45,587 nt of DNA from CAYZXK01 sp964482395 (lineage in GTDB: Bacteria; Planctomycetota; Phycisphaerae; UBA1845; Fen-1342): positions 1 to 45,587 of the forward strand of contig CAYZXK010000228.1 in assembly GCA_964482395.1 (NCBI GenBank), read 5' to 3'. A program made the position numbers and the translations under genes. The notes under the pieces were generated by a model that was given only the letters and a program-made list of their open reading frames with translations, had not been told where the DNA came from and searched no databases. Below, in pieces: positions 36,156-44,734 of the stretch. Numbering within the stretch: the stretch's first letter is position 1; each line of letters begins with the position of its first letter.

Positions 36156-37925
36156 TCAAGGCTCCGTGAACCGGACCCGGTACAGCAGGAACGAGTCGGC
36201 GGCATCAACGAACTGGAACCGATTGGGGAAGGTCCGAAGCTGCTCGGCCAGCACCGCCCAGTAGCTGTTGTTCCGCTTCTCCAACGTGACCAGGTGGGTG
36301 ACTCCCGTGCGGCGAAGGAAATCGACCCAGCGGGTCTGATGGTACCGCAAGTCGGCAGCCAGCATGCCCGGGGTGGTAACCCGCCCGCACTGACTGAACT
36401 TCCGGTCGGGCGCATAGCGGAGGGAGACCGGATCGTCGGCGGGAGAAGGCGGCACGAAGGTCCGACCGGTCCGCAGATGCATGTAAGGCGCGTAGGGGCT
36501 ACTGATGATCGCCTCCGGCGGCGTTTTGGCCCGGAGCAGCTCCACCAGGGCCTCGCGCTGGCGGTTATCTTCCTTGAGCTGGACGACCGCCTCCGGGTTG
36601 GGGCGCAAGGCCGGTATGACCCGCAACAGCGTCAGCACCATGACCACTGCCATCACCACCCGGAAGCCGGCTCCGGCACCGGGAACCTGCCCGGACCAGC
36701 GGTCGGTGACCAGCGGCTGCTGAGGGCCCGGCTCTTCCGGAACGTGCAGCCAGCCGGCGAAGGCCGTCACCACCTGGTACAGGCTGCCGAGCTGGAGGGT
36801 TGTCAGCAACGGCAGAAGCGGCACCAGAAAACGGCTGGGGCTGAAAGGCCAAAGCAACATCAAACCGAAGGAGAAAAGCAGGTACAGATGAATGACCGGC
36901 TGACGGCGGTCCCACGTCAACCACAGCCCGCCGACCGTCAGGACGCCCACCACCAGCATGCCAACGTAGATCGGCAGGGCCGGCCCCAGCCCACCCTTCA
37001 AACAGGCGTTGGAGATCGAGTCCGGGTCCAGGTTGCCGAAGGCCTCCAGCCAGCTCAGGGCCAGCTCTGAGATGTTGTGGTAAGCGACCCACGCTAGCGT
37101 GCGGAGATCGGTAACCACCCAGGCGCGGTAGTCCAGGTCATACCTGAGTCCGCTGGCGGCCGGCAGGTTGGCGTTGAGCGACCCGGCGTACACGCACCAG
37201 GCCTGCCAACCGCCGACGGCCAGGAGCGCGATCAGGACCGCCAGCCCGACTTGCTTCCACGCCCGCCTTAGCAAACAGCCAACCACCACGGCTGCCACCA
37301 GGGTCACCCCGATCGATCGAGTCAGGTAGGCCGCGCCGGCCAGTACGGCACCGACGGCTACCTGAACTAAGCCAGGCTCGCCCGGCTGGTCCGTCGACCG
37401 TTCGGATGGCCTCCCGGCCAGCACCCACAGCGCAGCCAGGGATACCAGCATGTACAGCGGTTCGGACATCGCCCCCGGCAGAATGCTCAGCGTCTGAAGG
37501 CAGAGAAAAGCCAGCACCACCCCTGACCCGCCCAGCCAGCCCGGCAGCTTCCACGTCCGGCACATCAGCCGATAGGCGATCCAGGAGCCTACCGTCCACA
37601 GCACAATGTTGATGACCTGAACTGCCAGGATATTGCGGGGGAAGTTCGGGAAAATGCGCCAGACTGCCGACAGCAGTAGCGGAAACAGAATCGGGTACTT
37701 GGTCTGATATGGTTGGCCGGGGTACTCGATGTGCCGGTAGCCCTTGCCCTCGGCCAGAGCCTTCCCAGTGGCCAGGTACACGCCGTCGTCCAGGTAGGTA
37801 CCGACGATCGGGGGGTAGGTCAGGGCCCCGTACACGCCGATTGCTGCGCAGCCCGCCAGTGCCAGGAGCACCGCCAACTCGGTTCGCCCGATGAATCTCC
37901 GACTGGTCGGGTCCTGGCTGGTCAT
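36156..37925 (-). CDS. GT39-like membrane glycosyltransferase (second of a tandem pair)
   Basis: This 589-residue polytopic protein has about ten hydrophobic helices and the GT-C layout. The first outside loop carries an acidic pair in GTYLDDGVYLATGKALAEG, where PMT/ArnT-type enzymes have their catalytic acid, followed by YQTKYPILFPLLLSA. A soluble C-terminal part ends with LRTGRTFVPPSPADDPVSL and DRKFSQCGRVTTPGM. Such enzymes transfer sugars from lipid-linked donors onto proteins or lipids at the outer face; donor and acceptor are unknown. It is clearly related to the next gene upstream (37974-39770), with shared blocks over its whole length, so the pair arose by duplication. The 48-base spacing suggests one operon with the STAS gene. 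Confidence 0.83.
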   Translation of the reverse strand: MTSQDPTSRRFIGRTELAVLLALAGCAAIGVYGALTYPPIVGTYLDDGVYLATGKALAEGKGYRHIEYPGQPYQTKYPILFPLLLSAVWRIFPNFPRNILAVQVINIVLWTVGSWIAYRLMCRTWKLPGWLGGSGVVLAFLCLQTLSILPGAMSEPLYMLVSLAALWVLAGRPSERSTDQPGEPGLVQVAVGAVLAGAAYLTRSIGVTLVAAVVVGCLLRRAWKQVGLAVLIALLAVGGWQAWCVYAGSLNANLPAASGLRYDLDYRAWVVTDLRTLAWVAYHNISELALSWLEAFGNLDPDSISNACLKGGLGPALPIYVGMLVVGVLTVGGLWLTWDRRQPVIHLYLLFSFGLMLLWPFSPSRFLVPLLPLLTTLQLGSLYQVVTAFAGWLHVPEEPGPQQPLVTDRWSGQVPGAGAGFRVVMAVVMVLTLLRVIPALRPNPEAVVQLKEDNRQREALVELLRAKTPPEAIISSPYAPYMHLRTGRTFVPPSPADDPVSLRYAPDRKFSQCGRVTTPGMLAADLRYHQTRWVDFLRRTGVTHLVTLEKRNNSYWAVLAEQLRTFPNRFQFVDAADSFLLYRVRFTEP

Positions 37926-37973
37926 GGTCGAAGTCCGAAGCTTGGTCGCGGTTTCGCCCTCAGGATATCAACG

Positions 37974-39770
37974 TTACCGGGCGCCTGGCGACCCGGCAAG
38001 GTCGTCGGCACGCAGCGATAAGCTGTACAGACTGTATCGTCCACGGCTGGCAACCAGGCGAGCCTGGGGCGGTTGGGATCGGCACAGGGGTTCGAAGGCT
38101 GCCCAGTAGCTCTGGTAGCGTCGGTCCAGCGGCACTACGAAGTCGGCCCTGGTATTACGCAAATAAGCGACCAGATGCCGCTGGGCATGCTCCCGATCAG
38201 CCCGGGCCATACCCGGCGTCACCACCCGGCCACACTGGCTGAACTTCCGATCCGCGGGATAGTAGACTGAAACCGGATCGTCGTGCGGCAGGGGCGATAT
38301 GACCTTGCGGCCGGTCCGCAGGTGCAGATATCCGGCGTCATTGGCACTGATCACCGCCTCCGGAGGCGTATGTGCCAGCAGCAAGGCGACAGCTTCCTCG
38401 CGGCCGGCCAAGTCCAGCCCGCCCGGCGTGCCGATGTCGCAACCCCAGCCCAGCAGAGGCCGCAGACGCGCGCAGCCGAGGCCGGCGGCTATGAGTATCA
38501 CAACGATCGCGGCTGCTTCCTGGCCTCCGACGCCCCTGGCTTCCCGTCGCGACTGAGCGGCTCTCGGGGCCCGCCAAACGCTCACCAGGCCCGCGACCGG
38601 CTTTGCCAGCCTCGTCATGATGAAGAACATCCCCTTCAGTTGGGCGGCGAGAATGAGCGGGAGAATCGGCAGCACGAACCGCGTGGGCGGAAACGGCCAG
38701 ATCAACACCAGCCCGCAGTACAACAGAAGGTATGAGTGCCCGGCGGCAGAACGCCGGCTCCTTGTGGCGGCCAGTCCGGCAGCCAGCGCCGTCGCGCTCA
38801 AAATCATTCCCGCGTAAAGCGGCCAGGCCTTTATGGGACCGCCGCTGAGCAGATTGGCGATCTGGTCGCCGGTCCACAGTGGTGCCAGAAGCTCGCAGAG
38901 CGTCAGCCCCAGGTCGGATAAGTTGTGATAGGCGACCCAGGCCAGCTTTCCGATGCCCGGAAACCAGGTCCAGTAGTCGAGTTCATACCGCAGGGCCTGG
39001 GCAGCCGGGTTGAGAGCATTTTCGGCCGCCGCCTGGCGGCACCACAGTTCCCAGCCGAGCACCGCCAGCCCGGGGCCCACGGCCAACGCCACCAGGGCCC
39101 GCCAACGCCGGTGCAAGGCCGAGTGAATCAGCAACGCTGCGACCAGACTCAAACCGATGCAGCGGGTCAGGTATGAGGCAGCGGCCAGCACTCCGCTGAT
39201 CGCGGCCACGGCCCAGGCCGGACGGCGGACAACCGCCTCGCTGGGGCCCGGGTCGGCCCGACCGGCTATCAGCAAAGCCGCCATGGAAAGCGTGAAATAA
39301 AGCGGCTCGGACATCGCCGTCCGCAGCAGGTCCACAGTGTTCAGGTTGGTGAAGGCCAGCCAGGTTCCCAACCCGGCAACCCAGGATGCGAGGTTCCATC
39401 CCTTGCGCAGCCAGCGGTAGGCCAGCCAGGAGCCCAGCGCCCAAAGCCCGATGTTCGCGACCCGTAGCACCCGGGTGTTCTCTGGAAAATCCGGGGCCAG
39501 CCGCCACAGCAGCGTCAAACCCAGCGGGTAGATCACCGGGTACTTGGTCTGATAAGGTCGGCCGGGCAGCTCCGGGTGACGGTAGCCCTCACCCTGAGCC
39601 AGTGCTCGAGCGGTGGCCAGATAGACCCCGTCGTCGCCGTAGTACCCCACTATGATGGGCAGCCGCGTGATTCGGACGGCCAGGAAAATCCCCGTTATCA
39701 GCAGCCCGATCAGGCAGGCAAGGTCGCCGCGCGTCAGGCGGCGGGCGGCGGTCTGGGGTTGGAGTGTCAA
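37974..39770 (-). CDS. GT39-like membrane glycosyltransferase (first of a tandem pair)
   Basis: This 598-residue polytopic protein resembles its downstream neighbour throughout: GYYGDDGVYLATARALAQG with the acidic pair, YQTKYPVIYPLGLTLLWRL, TAMSEPLYFTLSMAAL, YHNLSDLGLTL, and near the end DRKFSQCGRVVTPGM. The frame is open up to 40160, but that part overlaps the STAS gene in another frame. The likely start is the TTG at 39770, whose bases overlap the STAS stop (TTGA), giving a protein with normal length relative to its paralogue and a short basic N-terminus before the first helix. It should transfer sugars at the outer face of the membrane; substrates are unknown. Confidence 0.83.
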   Translation of the reverse strand: MTLQPQTAARRLTRGDLACLIGLLITGIFLAVRITRLPIIVGYYGDDGVYLATARALAQGEGYRHPELPGRPYQTKYPVIYPLGLTLLWRLAPDFPENTRVLRVANIGLWALGSWLAYRWLRKGWNLASWVAGLGTWLAFTNLNTVDLLRTAMSEPLYFTLSMAALLIAGRADPGPSEAVVRRPAWAVAAISGVLAAASYLTRCIGLSLVAALLIHSALHRRWRALVALAVGPGLAVLGWELWCRQAAAENALNPAAQALRYELDYWTWFPGIGKLAWVAYHNLSDLGLTLCELLAPLWTGDQIANLLSGGPIKAWPLYAGMILSATALAAGLAATRSRRSAAGHSYLLLYCGLVLIWPFPPTRFVLPILPLILAAQLKGMFFIMTRLAKPVAGLVSVWRAPRAAQSRREARGVGGQEAAAIVVILIAAGLGCARLRPLLGWGCDIGTPGGLDLAGREEAVALLLAHTPPEAVISANDAGYLHLRTGRKVISPLPHDDPVSVYYPADRKFSQCGRVVTPGMARADREHAQRHLVAYLRNTRADFVVPLDRRYQSYWAAFEPLCRSQPPQARLVASRGRYSLYSLSLRADDLAGSPGAR

Positions 39771-40114
39771 GCCAGATCGAACAGCTCGCTGACCCGAGTG
39801 ATGTTCAGAAGGTGACGGACGCCTTCGCTCACGCCCCTGAGCGGCACGCGTGCGAAACGTGGCCGTAGAACCTTCTGAAGTGCGATTAGCGAGCCCAATT
39901 GCCGGCTGCTGAGGGCCGGGCGGTTCTCCAGATCGACCTCCGCGGTCAGCGGACCGGGTTCGGCCAAAATTTGCTCCAGGCCCACCCGCAACAGGCGTTC
40001 GTAGTCGGCCGGAAGCTCCGGGAGAATTTCCCTGGGAGCGGCCAGAAGGAAGTGGAGATGCGTCCCTTCGCGTCGCAGCTCGAGTGGCGTCAGGTCGGGT
40101 ACCGATCCGATCAT
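39767..40114 (-). CDS. STAS-domain protein (anti-sigma factor antagonist-like)
   Basis: The 115-residue protein resembles SpoIIAA-type STAS domains. The second half shows the family pattern: a beta strand (AEVDLEN), a short loop with serines (ALSSRQLGSLIALQKVL), then VRHLLNITRVSELFDL as the closing helix. In anti-sigma antagonists a serine in this loop is phosphorylated; one of the two serines here could serve. No kinase or sigma gene is adjacent. Instead the stop codon overlaps the start of a membrane glycosyltransferase gene, so the two are probably translationally coupled. I start at the ATG at 40114, with AGGAA upstream; the frame also has an ATG at 40165. Confidence 0.72.
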   Translation of the reverse strand: MIGSVPDLTPLELRREGTHLHFLLAAPREILPELPADYERLLRVGLEQILAEPGPLTAEVDLENRPALSSRQLGSLIALQKVLRPRFARVPLRGVSEGVRHLLNITRVSELFDLA

Positions 40115-40255
40115 CGGTGGGTTCCTGCGGGCCTGCACCCGGGCTTGCGGCGTCGGGCATATCATCCCGACTCTACCCGTGGCCCACCAGGCTGTATTGC
40201 GCCGGCTTGGGCCGCCGCTGTCAAGGGCCGCGCGCCGGGCCGACCATAACTCAGA

Positions 40256-43200
40256 TCAGTCAGGGCTGGGGCGGCTTGTGGCGCCCCGCCAGGGGTCGGG
40301 CGGCACCGCAAAAACGGTGACCGGCTCTAGCGGCGCGTCCAGCCGCACGATCTGCCCCTCCCGACGCAAGCTCACGCGCGCCCGCTGATCGGCCGGGCTG
40401 CGCCAGGCCTTGCGGACCTCTGCGGCATTGCCGACCGCCTGCCCATTGACCTCCAGCAACTCGTCCCCGGCGCGCAAGCCGACCCGATAGGCCAGGCCGC
40501 CCGGATCGATGTCCAGCAGTCGCGTACCATCCAGGTTGGCCCGCAGGTCCAGTTCCGGCGGGCAAGCCTCGCGGCGAACCTGAATCCCCACCTCTGCCAG
40601 CGCGGCTACCGGGTCGAAGTCATAAGGTTCCGTTACCAGCTTATGCAGGCGGGCGGCGACCGACTCCCCGGCCAACTCCCTTACTCGCTCCAGCAGGTCC
40701 TGCAACCTGGGCCCAGCGGGCCGGCCTCGCCGGCAAGCATCGTTCAGCAGCGCCCGCATGAGATCATCGAGGGTCTTGTGGCTTTCGGACCGCAGCACCT
40801 GGTCCAACCACGCCGCCACCAGCGAGCCGCCGTCGTAAACCAGTTGGTAGGCGTCCCGATCTTCGAAGAAGAGTGGTCCGCCGGCCTGGACCAGCGACAG
40901 CCTGCCCCGCCCCGGGTTGGTGGCGGCCGACTGCATTTTCCGCCCCAGCTCAGCCGCGAACATATCCCAGGTTACCAGCCCCAGCCGCGCGGGAATCAGA
41001 TACGCATAGTAATCGGTGAATCCTTCTCCCACCCACCGCAGTTCGTCCGGCAGCTCGATGCCGGAACTCCAGGTATGGAAGAACTCATGGGCGATCAGGT
41101 GCGGCAAATACGAGCCGGCCACGGGGATAAGGCCCGATTCGACGCTCAAGGTCATCGAGTTGGTCTTGGGGGAGCCGGCCAGGCCCGGAGCCTCCGGGCG
41201 GCCGAACACGAACAGGTATCGCCCCTCCGGTCGACGTCCGAAAAGCTCCAGTTCGTATTCGACGATTCGCCGGATAGGATCGGTCGCCAGCTCTTCAAGC
41301 ACGTCCTGCCCGGGTGCGAAGGCGACTACCCCCTGAAACTCGCCGACAGCGAACTCGCGCACCCGCCAGTGTCCGATCGCGACAAAGTCGTACAACAGGT
41401 CCTGGCACGACCAGAGCTCAAACTCCGCGGGCCCAGTTGCGCGCCAGGCGGCGTACACCGGCCAGCCCGGCGGCAAGTCGAACCTGACCCGCAACCGCCC
41501 AATCGGCACCTCCTGCGGACACATGAACAGCACCGCACCGGACAGCAGTCCGTGGTCGCTGGCCAGGTACGGGTACTCGTAGGAGTCGCGCTGCCGCACG
41601 GCCTCCAGCTCGCGGTGCCGCAGCGGCACCTCGTACGTCACCCGCATCGCCGACACGCCGGCCGTGGCGACCTCCCATTCATAGGGCTGTGGACGGTGGC
41701 AGGTTAGCGGCTGACCTTCGAGAGTCGTTGCCCTCACTGCCTCGATCAGCGGCTCTGCCAGACGGACGAACGCGAAATCCTTCGCCATCCTCCAGCGGAC
41801 GCTGGCGCACGCCGGGTCGATCCCCCTCAGATCGAGCGCCACTGCCGCCCGCGGCTGCTCCGGCGAGCGGATCGAAACCGTGCATAGCAACCTGGCTTGA
41901 CCGGAGCCGCTGGCAGCCTGGCTGTCGCCGGCCGTGGTGCGTCGCATCTCCGGCGGCAGCTTGTCGAGGTATTCGCGCAAGGCGGTCGGCGACCAGCTCA
42001 GAATGATGAAACGGTCGGTCACGGTCCAGGCCGGACCAGCCAGGCCCAGCCAGCTCGGACCGGCCAGACTGAATCGCACATACCAGATGCCGTCACTGTC
42101 CTGCCGCAACGTGAAGGGCGGAGGTGCTCCACCCTTGACGGCCACCTGATCCAGGGTGGCCTGCCAGGCAGAGCAGATCGTGCCGAGAGTTCGGCGGACG
42201 GCCGCCGGCTGATCGCGGATCTCGATCAGACTAGTGAAGGCCAGTGGCAGATGCAGTGGATGCGGCGGGTCATTATGCAGGATCACATGCTGGCCTAGGT
42301 GGGCCAGCAGGTCGCGCTGGGCGTCGAATCCCCACTGGGCCTGAGCCTCGGCCCACAGCCGCTCGATGTTCGCACGGGCACGCGCGCCCTGGATCGCAAG
42401 CCACCCCCGGAACAGCCGCGTCAGGAAGCTCTCGGCCGGCAGGTCGAAGATCGCGTAGCGGGCCCCCGGTGGAACGACCGCCAGCAGGGCAGGGTCGGCG
42501 TGGTCCGGGTCCGCGTAAACCCGCTCTACCGTCTCCTGGCCCACCCGCAAATGGGCCAGGCAGTACAACGCTCGTCCCTGATATCCCAGGGCCCAGTGAG
42601 CCTGATTCAGCTCGTCGACTTCCCAGGCCCGGAAAAACTCGCTGGCCCGGCCGCTGACGAACGGATCCAGCCGCTCCTGAATCGCCCGGGCTGAGAGGAA
42701 AACCTCGATCCAGGTCGCCTGCCGATTTCCCGCACGCGCGGCCGCGTACCAGGGGTCCTGGGTTATCGGCCGCTCCTGCCCGGCCGCGACGGCGGCAATC
42801 CTCGGCCAGACCTCCGGCCCGACCGTCAGCACGAAGTGCCCCTGGATCTGACCCCAGGCGATCGTGGCCCACTCCGGCAAACGCTGGTCGCGCAACTCCT
42901 GATAGCTCCAGCGGCCGGCCTGCTGAACCGTCAGCGTTGCCTGACCCGCGTTGGTCTGCTCGTTCACCGCTTTCTGAATGATTCGCAGAAACGCTTCGGC
43001 CTGATCGCCGGTCTGCACCACTGCGGCCAAGCACAGCCGATCCACCCGTCGGCCCGCCGGGTCGGTCCGGGTCGGCTTGGCCCGCACGTCGATCAGGGCA
43101 ATGGCGTGCGGATAACGTATCATCAGGCCGAGCATCTCGGCCATCCGAACGCTGAGTTGTGTGCCGCTGTCCAGCGGTCCAGCGGCAATGCGCGCCCCGA

Positions 43201-43441
43201 CTTCCAGCAGAGTTTCCAGAGTGGACCGCTGGGCGTCGAGCGGGTTCAGTTCCGGCCGGGCCTTGGCGTACCAGCAGAGCATGGATTCGGCCGGAATCAG
43301 CTCGACCGGATCGCCGACCGCGGCAGTCCCGGCCATGACCGTCAGCAGCGTCCCGGCGACCGTCGCCGACAGAGCAGCCGATCCTCTGTGCGGCCGTCGG
43401 CCGACCCGGGCCGGTTGTGAGAAGGCAGGAATCGAGTTCAT
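40256..43441 (-). CDS. Secreted M61-type metallopeptidase with large N-terminal region and C-terminal PDZ domain
   Basis: The 1061-residue protein begins with a signal peptide (about 25-42, ATVAGTLLTVMAGTAAV). Residues 45 to about 480 resemble surface proteins of the DUF3352 type (VELIPAESMLCWYAKAR) and are not part of a normal peptidase. A beta-rich domain (about 545-690) and a gluzincin domain follow, with zinc motif HEFFH (about 785-789) and the downstream glutamate in WVGEGFTDYYAYL, as in M61 glycyl aminopeptidases. A PDZ domain (GLAYRVGLRAGDELLEVNGQ, about 975-1040) ends the chain. All zinc ligands are present, so activity is likely, outside the cytoplasm. Substrate is unknown. It is downstream of the pseudopilin-like gene on the same strand. 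Confidence 0.83.
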   Translation of the reverse strand: MNSIPAFSQPARVGRRPHRGSAALSATVAGTLLTVMAGTAAVGDPVELIPAESMLCWYAKARPELNPLDAQRSTLETLLEVGARIAAGPLDSGTQLSVRMAEMLGLMIRYPHAIALIDVRAKPTRTDPAGRRVDRLCLAAVVQTGDQAEAFLRIIQKAVNEQTNAGQATLTVQQAGRWSYQELRDQRLPEWATIAWGQIQGHFVLTVGPEVWPRIAAVAAGQERPITQDPWYAAARAGNRQATWIEVFLSARAIQERLDPFVSGRASEFFRAWEVDELNQAHWALGYQGRALYCLAHLRVGQETVERVYADPDHADPALLAVVPPGARYAIFDLPAESFLTRLFRGWLAIQGARARANIERLWAEAQAQWGFDAQRDLLAHLGQHVILHNDPPHPLHLPLAFTSLIEIRDQPAAVRRTLGTICSAWQATLDQVAVKGGAPPPFTLRQDSDGIWYVRFSLAGPSWLGLAGPAWTVTDRFIILSWSPTALREYLDKLPPEMRRTTAGDSQAASGSGQARLLCTVSIRSPEQPRAAVALDLRGIDPACASVRWRMAKDFAFVRLAEPLIEAVRATTLEGQPLTCHRPQPYEWEVATAGVSAMRVTYEVPLRHRELEAVRQRDSYEYPYLASDHGLLSGAVLFMCPQEVPIGRLRVRFDLPPGWPVYAAWRATGPAEFELWSCQDLLYDFVAIGHWRVREFAVGEFQGVVAFAPGQDVLEELATDPIRRIVEYELELFGRRPEGRYLFVFGRPEAPGLAGSPKTNSMTLSVESGLIPVAGSYLPHLIAHEFFHTWSSGIELPDELRWVGEGFTDYYAYLIPARLGLVTWDMFAAELGRKMQSAATNPGRGRLSLVQAGGPLFFEDRDAYQLVYDGGSLVAAWLDQVLRSESHKTLDDLMRALLNDACRRGRPAGPRLQDLLERVRELAGESVAARLHKLVTEPYDFDPVAALAEVGIQVRREACPPELDLRANLDGTRLLDIDPGGLAYRVGLRAGDELLEVNGQAVGNAAEVRKAWRSPADQRARVSLRREGQIVRLDAPLEPVTVFAVPPDPWRGATSRPSPD

Positions 43442-43515
43442 GGATGGTCAGACTACCAGCCCGGCGCGGCAGCTTCCACCTCACCCTGGCGAGGCAAAGC
43501 CAAACCTGCTGACCG

Positions 43516-44529
43516 TCACGGTTTGAAGGTGGGCGTCCAGGGAACATCTGCACCGTTGCCGGACCAGAGTTGGTTCTCGCCCTCCAGCGCGATGCTTCCG
43601 TCTTCGGCCAGGCGATACCCGAGCTGCTCCAGCGTACAGGCGACTGCGTGCCCATCTAGCCACAAGACGTTGCCCCGGCCGCTGTGCCGCGGATCCACAG
43701 CGCTGCGGGTCTGAGGCGAATCGTCGAAGCCGGCCATCTCCCCTTCTACTGGGTCGACCCAGGGCGGATCGAGGTTGAAGCCTTCGTTGCCGTAAGCCCG
43801 CGGCTCCTTCCCGTTATTCGCGTACGGCAGACGGTCGGCCGGCCCCCAGGACGCCGCGGTCCCCATCCCGTCGCCCATCGCCACGGTTTGCCCGGGTCGA
43901 CGAATCCAGGTGATCTGGACCGGCCAGTTCTTATAGGAGCCGGGGTCGGCATCGTCCCGCAGACGCGAATTGCCCAGGAATTGATAATTGTACCCGTAGC
44001 TGCCGTTGCGCTCGTCGGTCCACTCGGCCACCGTGGGGCAGACATATGAACGGCAGGAGTAGTTCTGCCGGTCTCCGGCCTCTCCGTAGATGTCCCGCCC
44101 ATCCTTGCAGGCCTGGGGGTCGTCGAAGGGCGGCACACCCACCGACCGGCTCATGCTGGCTACGAAAGTCGGACGGTACTTGCGTCGGCCGTAGATCACC
44201 GCGTAGGGGTCGCACTTGCTGCTCAACTTGGGTAGGCGGCTCGGCGGGAGCACGTCCCGATTCTCGCCCACGTAGATGCTCAGCCCCTGTCCCAAGACCC
44301 GTAAGTTGGCCAGGCACAGGGCGCTGCGGGTCTGTTGCCGGGCGGCCCCCAAACACGGCACCAGGATGCTCACCAGCAGCCCGATAATGGCCACCACCAC
44401 CAGCAGCTCGATCAGCGTGAAGGCTTCGGCCGGACCGGACGAAGCCGATCCGATGCGATTGGGCCATTGCCGACGCAAAGCTTGCCTCCGGAGCCGAGGG
44501 CGCCCTCCGTCTGACGGACTGCCACCCAT
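43516..44529 (-). CDS. Type II secretion pseudopilin-like protein with H-X9-DG motif
   Basis: The 337-residue protein has a class III prepilin signal: a basic leader, then AFTLIELLVVVAIIGLLVSI with Glu at position 5 of the mature chain. The C-terminus contains H-x9-D-G (HSGRGNVLWLDGH), a feature of the large planctomycete pseudopilin-like family (DUF1559-type). Such proteins are expected to be processed by a prepilin peptidase and anchored in the cytoplasmic membrane; their role is unproven. The open frame extends to 44568, but those codons contain a promoter (44540-44568), so the ATG at 44529 is the likely start. There is no Shine-Dalgarno sequence, in keeping with a leaderless mRNA. Confidence 0.88.
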   Translation of the reverse strand: MGGSPSDGGRPRLRRQALRRQWPNRIGSASSGPAEAFTLIELLVVVAIIGLLVSILVPCLGAARQQTRSALCLANLRVLGQGLSIYVGENRDVLPPSRLPKLSSKCDPYAVIYGRRKYRPTFVASMSRSVGVPPFDDPQACKDGRDIYGEAGDRQNYSCRSYVCPTVAEWTDERNGSYGYNYQFLGNSRLRDDADPGSYKNWPVQITWIRRPGQTVAMGDGMGTAASWGPADRLPYANNGKEPRAYGNEGFNLDPPWVDPVEGEMAGFDDSPQTRSAVDPRHSGRGNVLWLDGHAVACTLEQLGYRLAEDGSIALEGENQLWSGNGADVPWTPTFKP

Positions 44530-44539
44530 TTCAACTTGA

Positions 44540-44568
44540 ATCATACACCGCGCCGGCTTTCGGACCAA
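44540..44568 (-). promoter_or_regulatory. Promoter for a nearly leaderless pseudopilin transcript
   Basis: On the minus strand TTGGTC (44568-44563) is followed after exactly 17 bases by TATGAT (44545-44540). Ten bases later comes the ATG at 44529. Initiation about 7 bases after the -10 would leave a leader of about three bases. The -35 hexamer and spacing are identical to those of the promoter at 126-154. Confidence 0.65.
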
Positions 44569-44599
44569 CGCTTAGTTCAGGCCTCCGGTGGCCCGCGGC

Positions 44600-44628
44600 T
44601 TGCCGCTGTTGACCGGCCGGGCTACACT
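44600..44628 (+). promoter_or_regulatory. Predicted promoter of the HD-domain gene
   Basis: TTGCCG (44600-44605) and TACACT (44623-44628) are 17 bases apart, each four of six to consensus. The start site would be near 44635, about 100 bases before the ATG at 44735. It is divergent from the pseudopilin promoter. Confidence 0.4.
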
Positions 44629-44734
44629 TCGGACAGTTCTGCTCGGGGGCGCGAGCCAGTCGCCGTCTGGCTCGGGGCCGGCCGACGCGCGATAATCGGC
44701 GGCCGCCCGTCGACCCGGTCGCAGGGTGAACCGC

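Noticed and set aside
39771..40160. Upstream extension of the first GT39-like protein
   Set aside because: The extension is Arg/Pro/Gly-rich with no domain and overlaps the STAS gene, whose translation matches a known family. The TTG overlapping the STAS stop is the better start.
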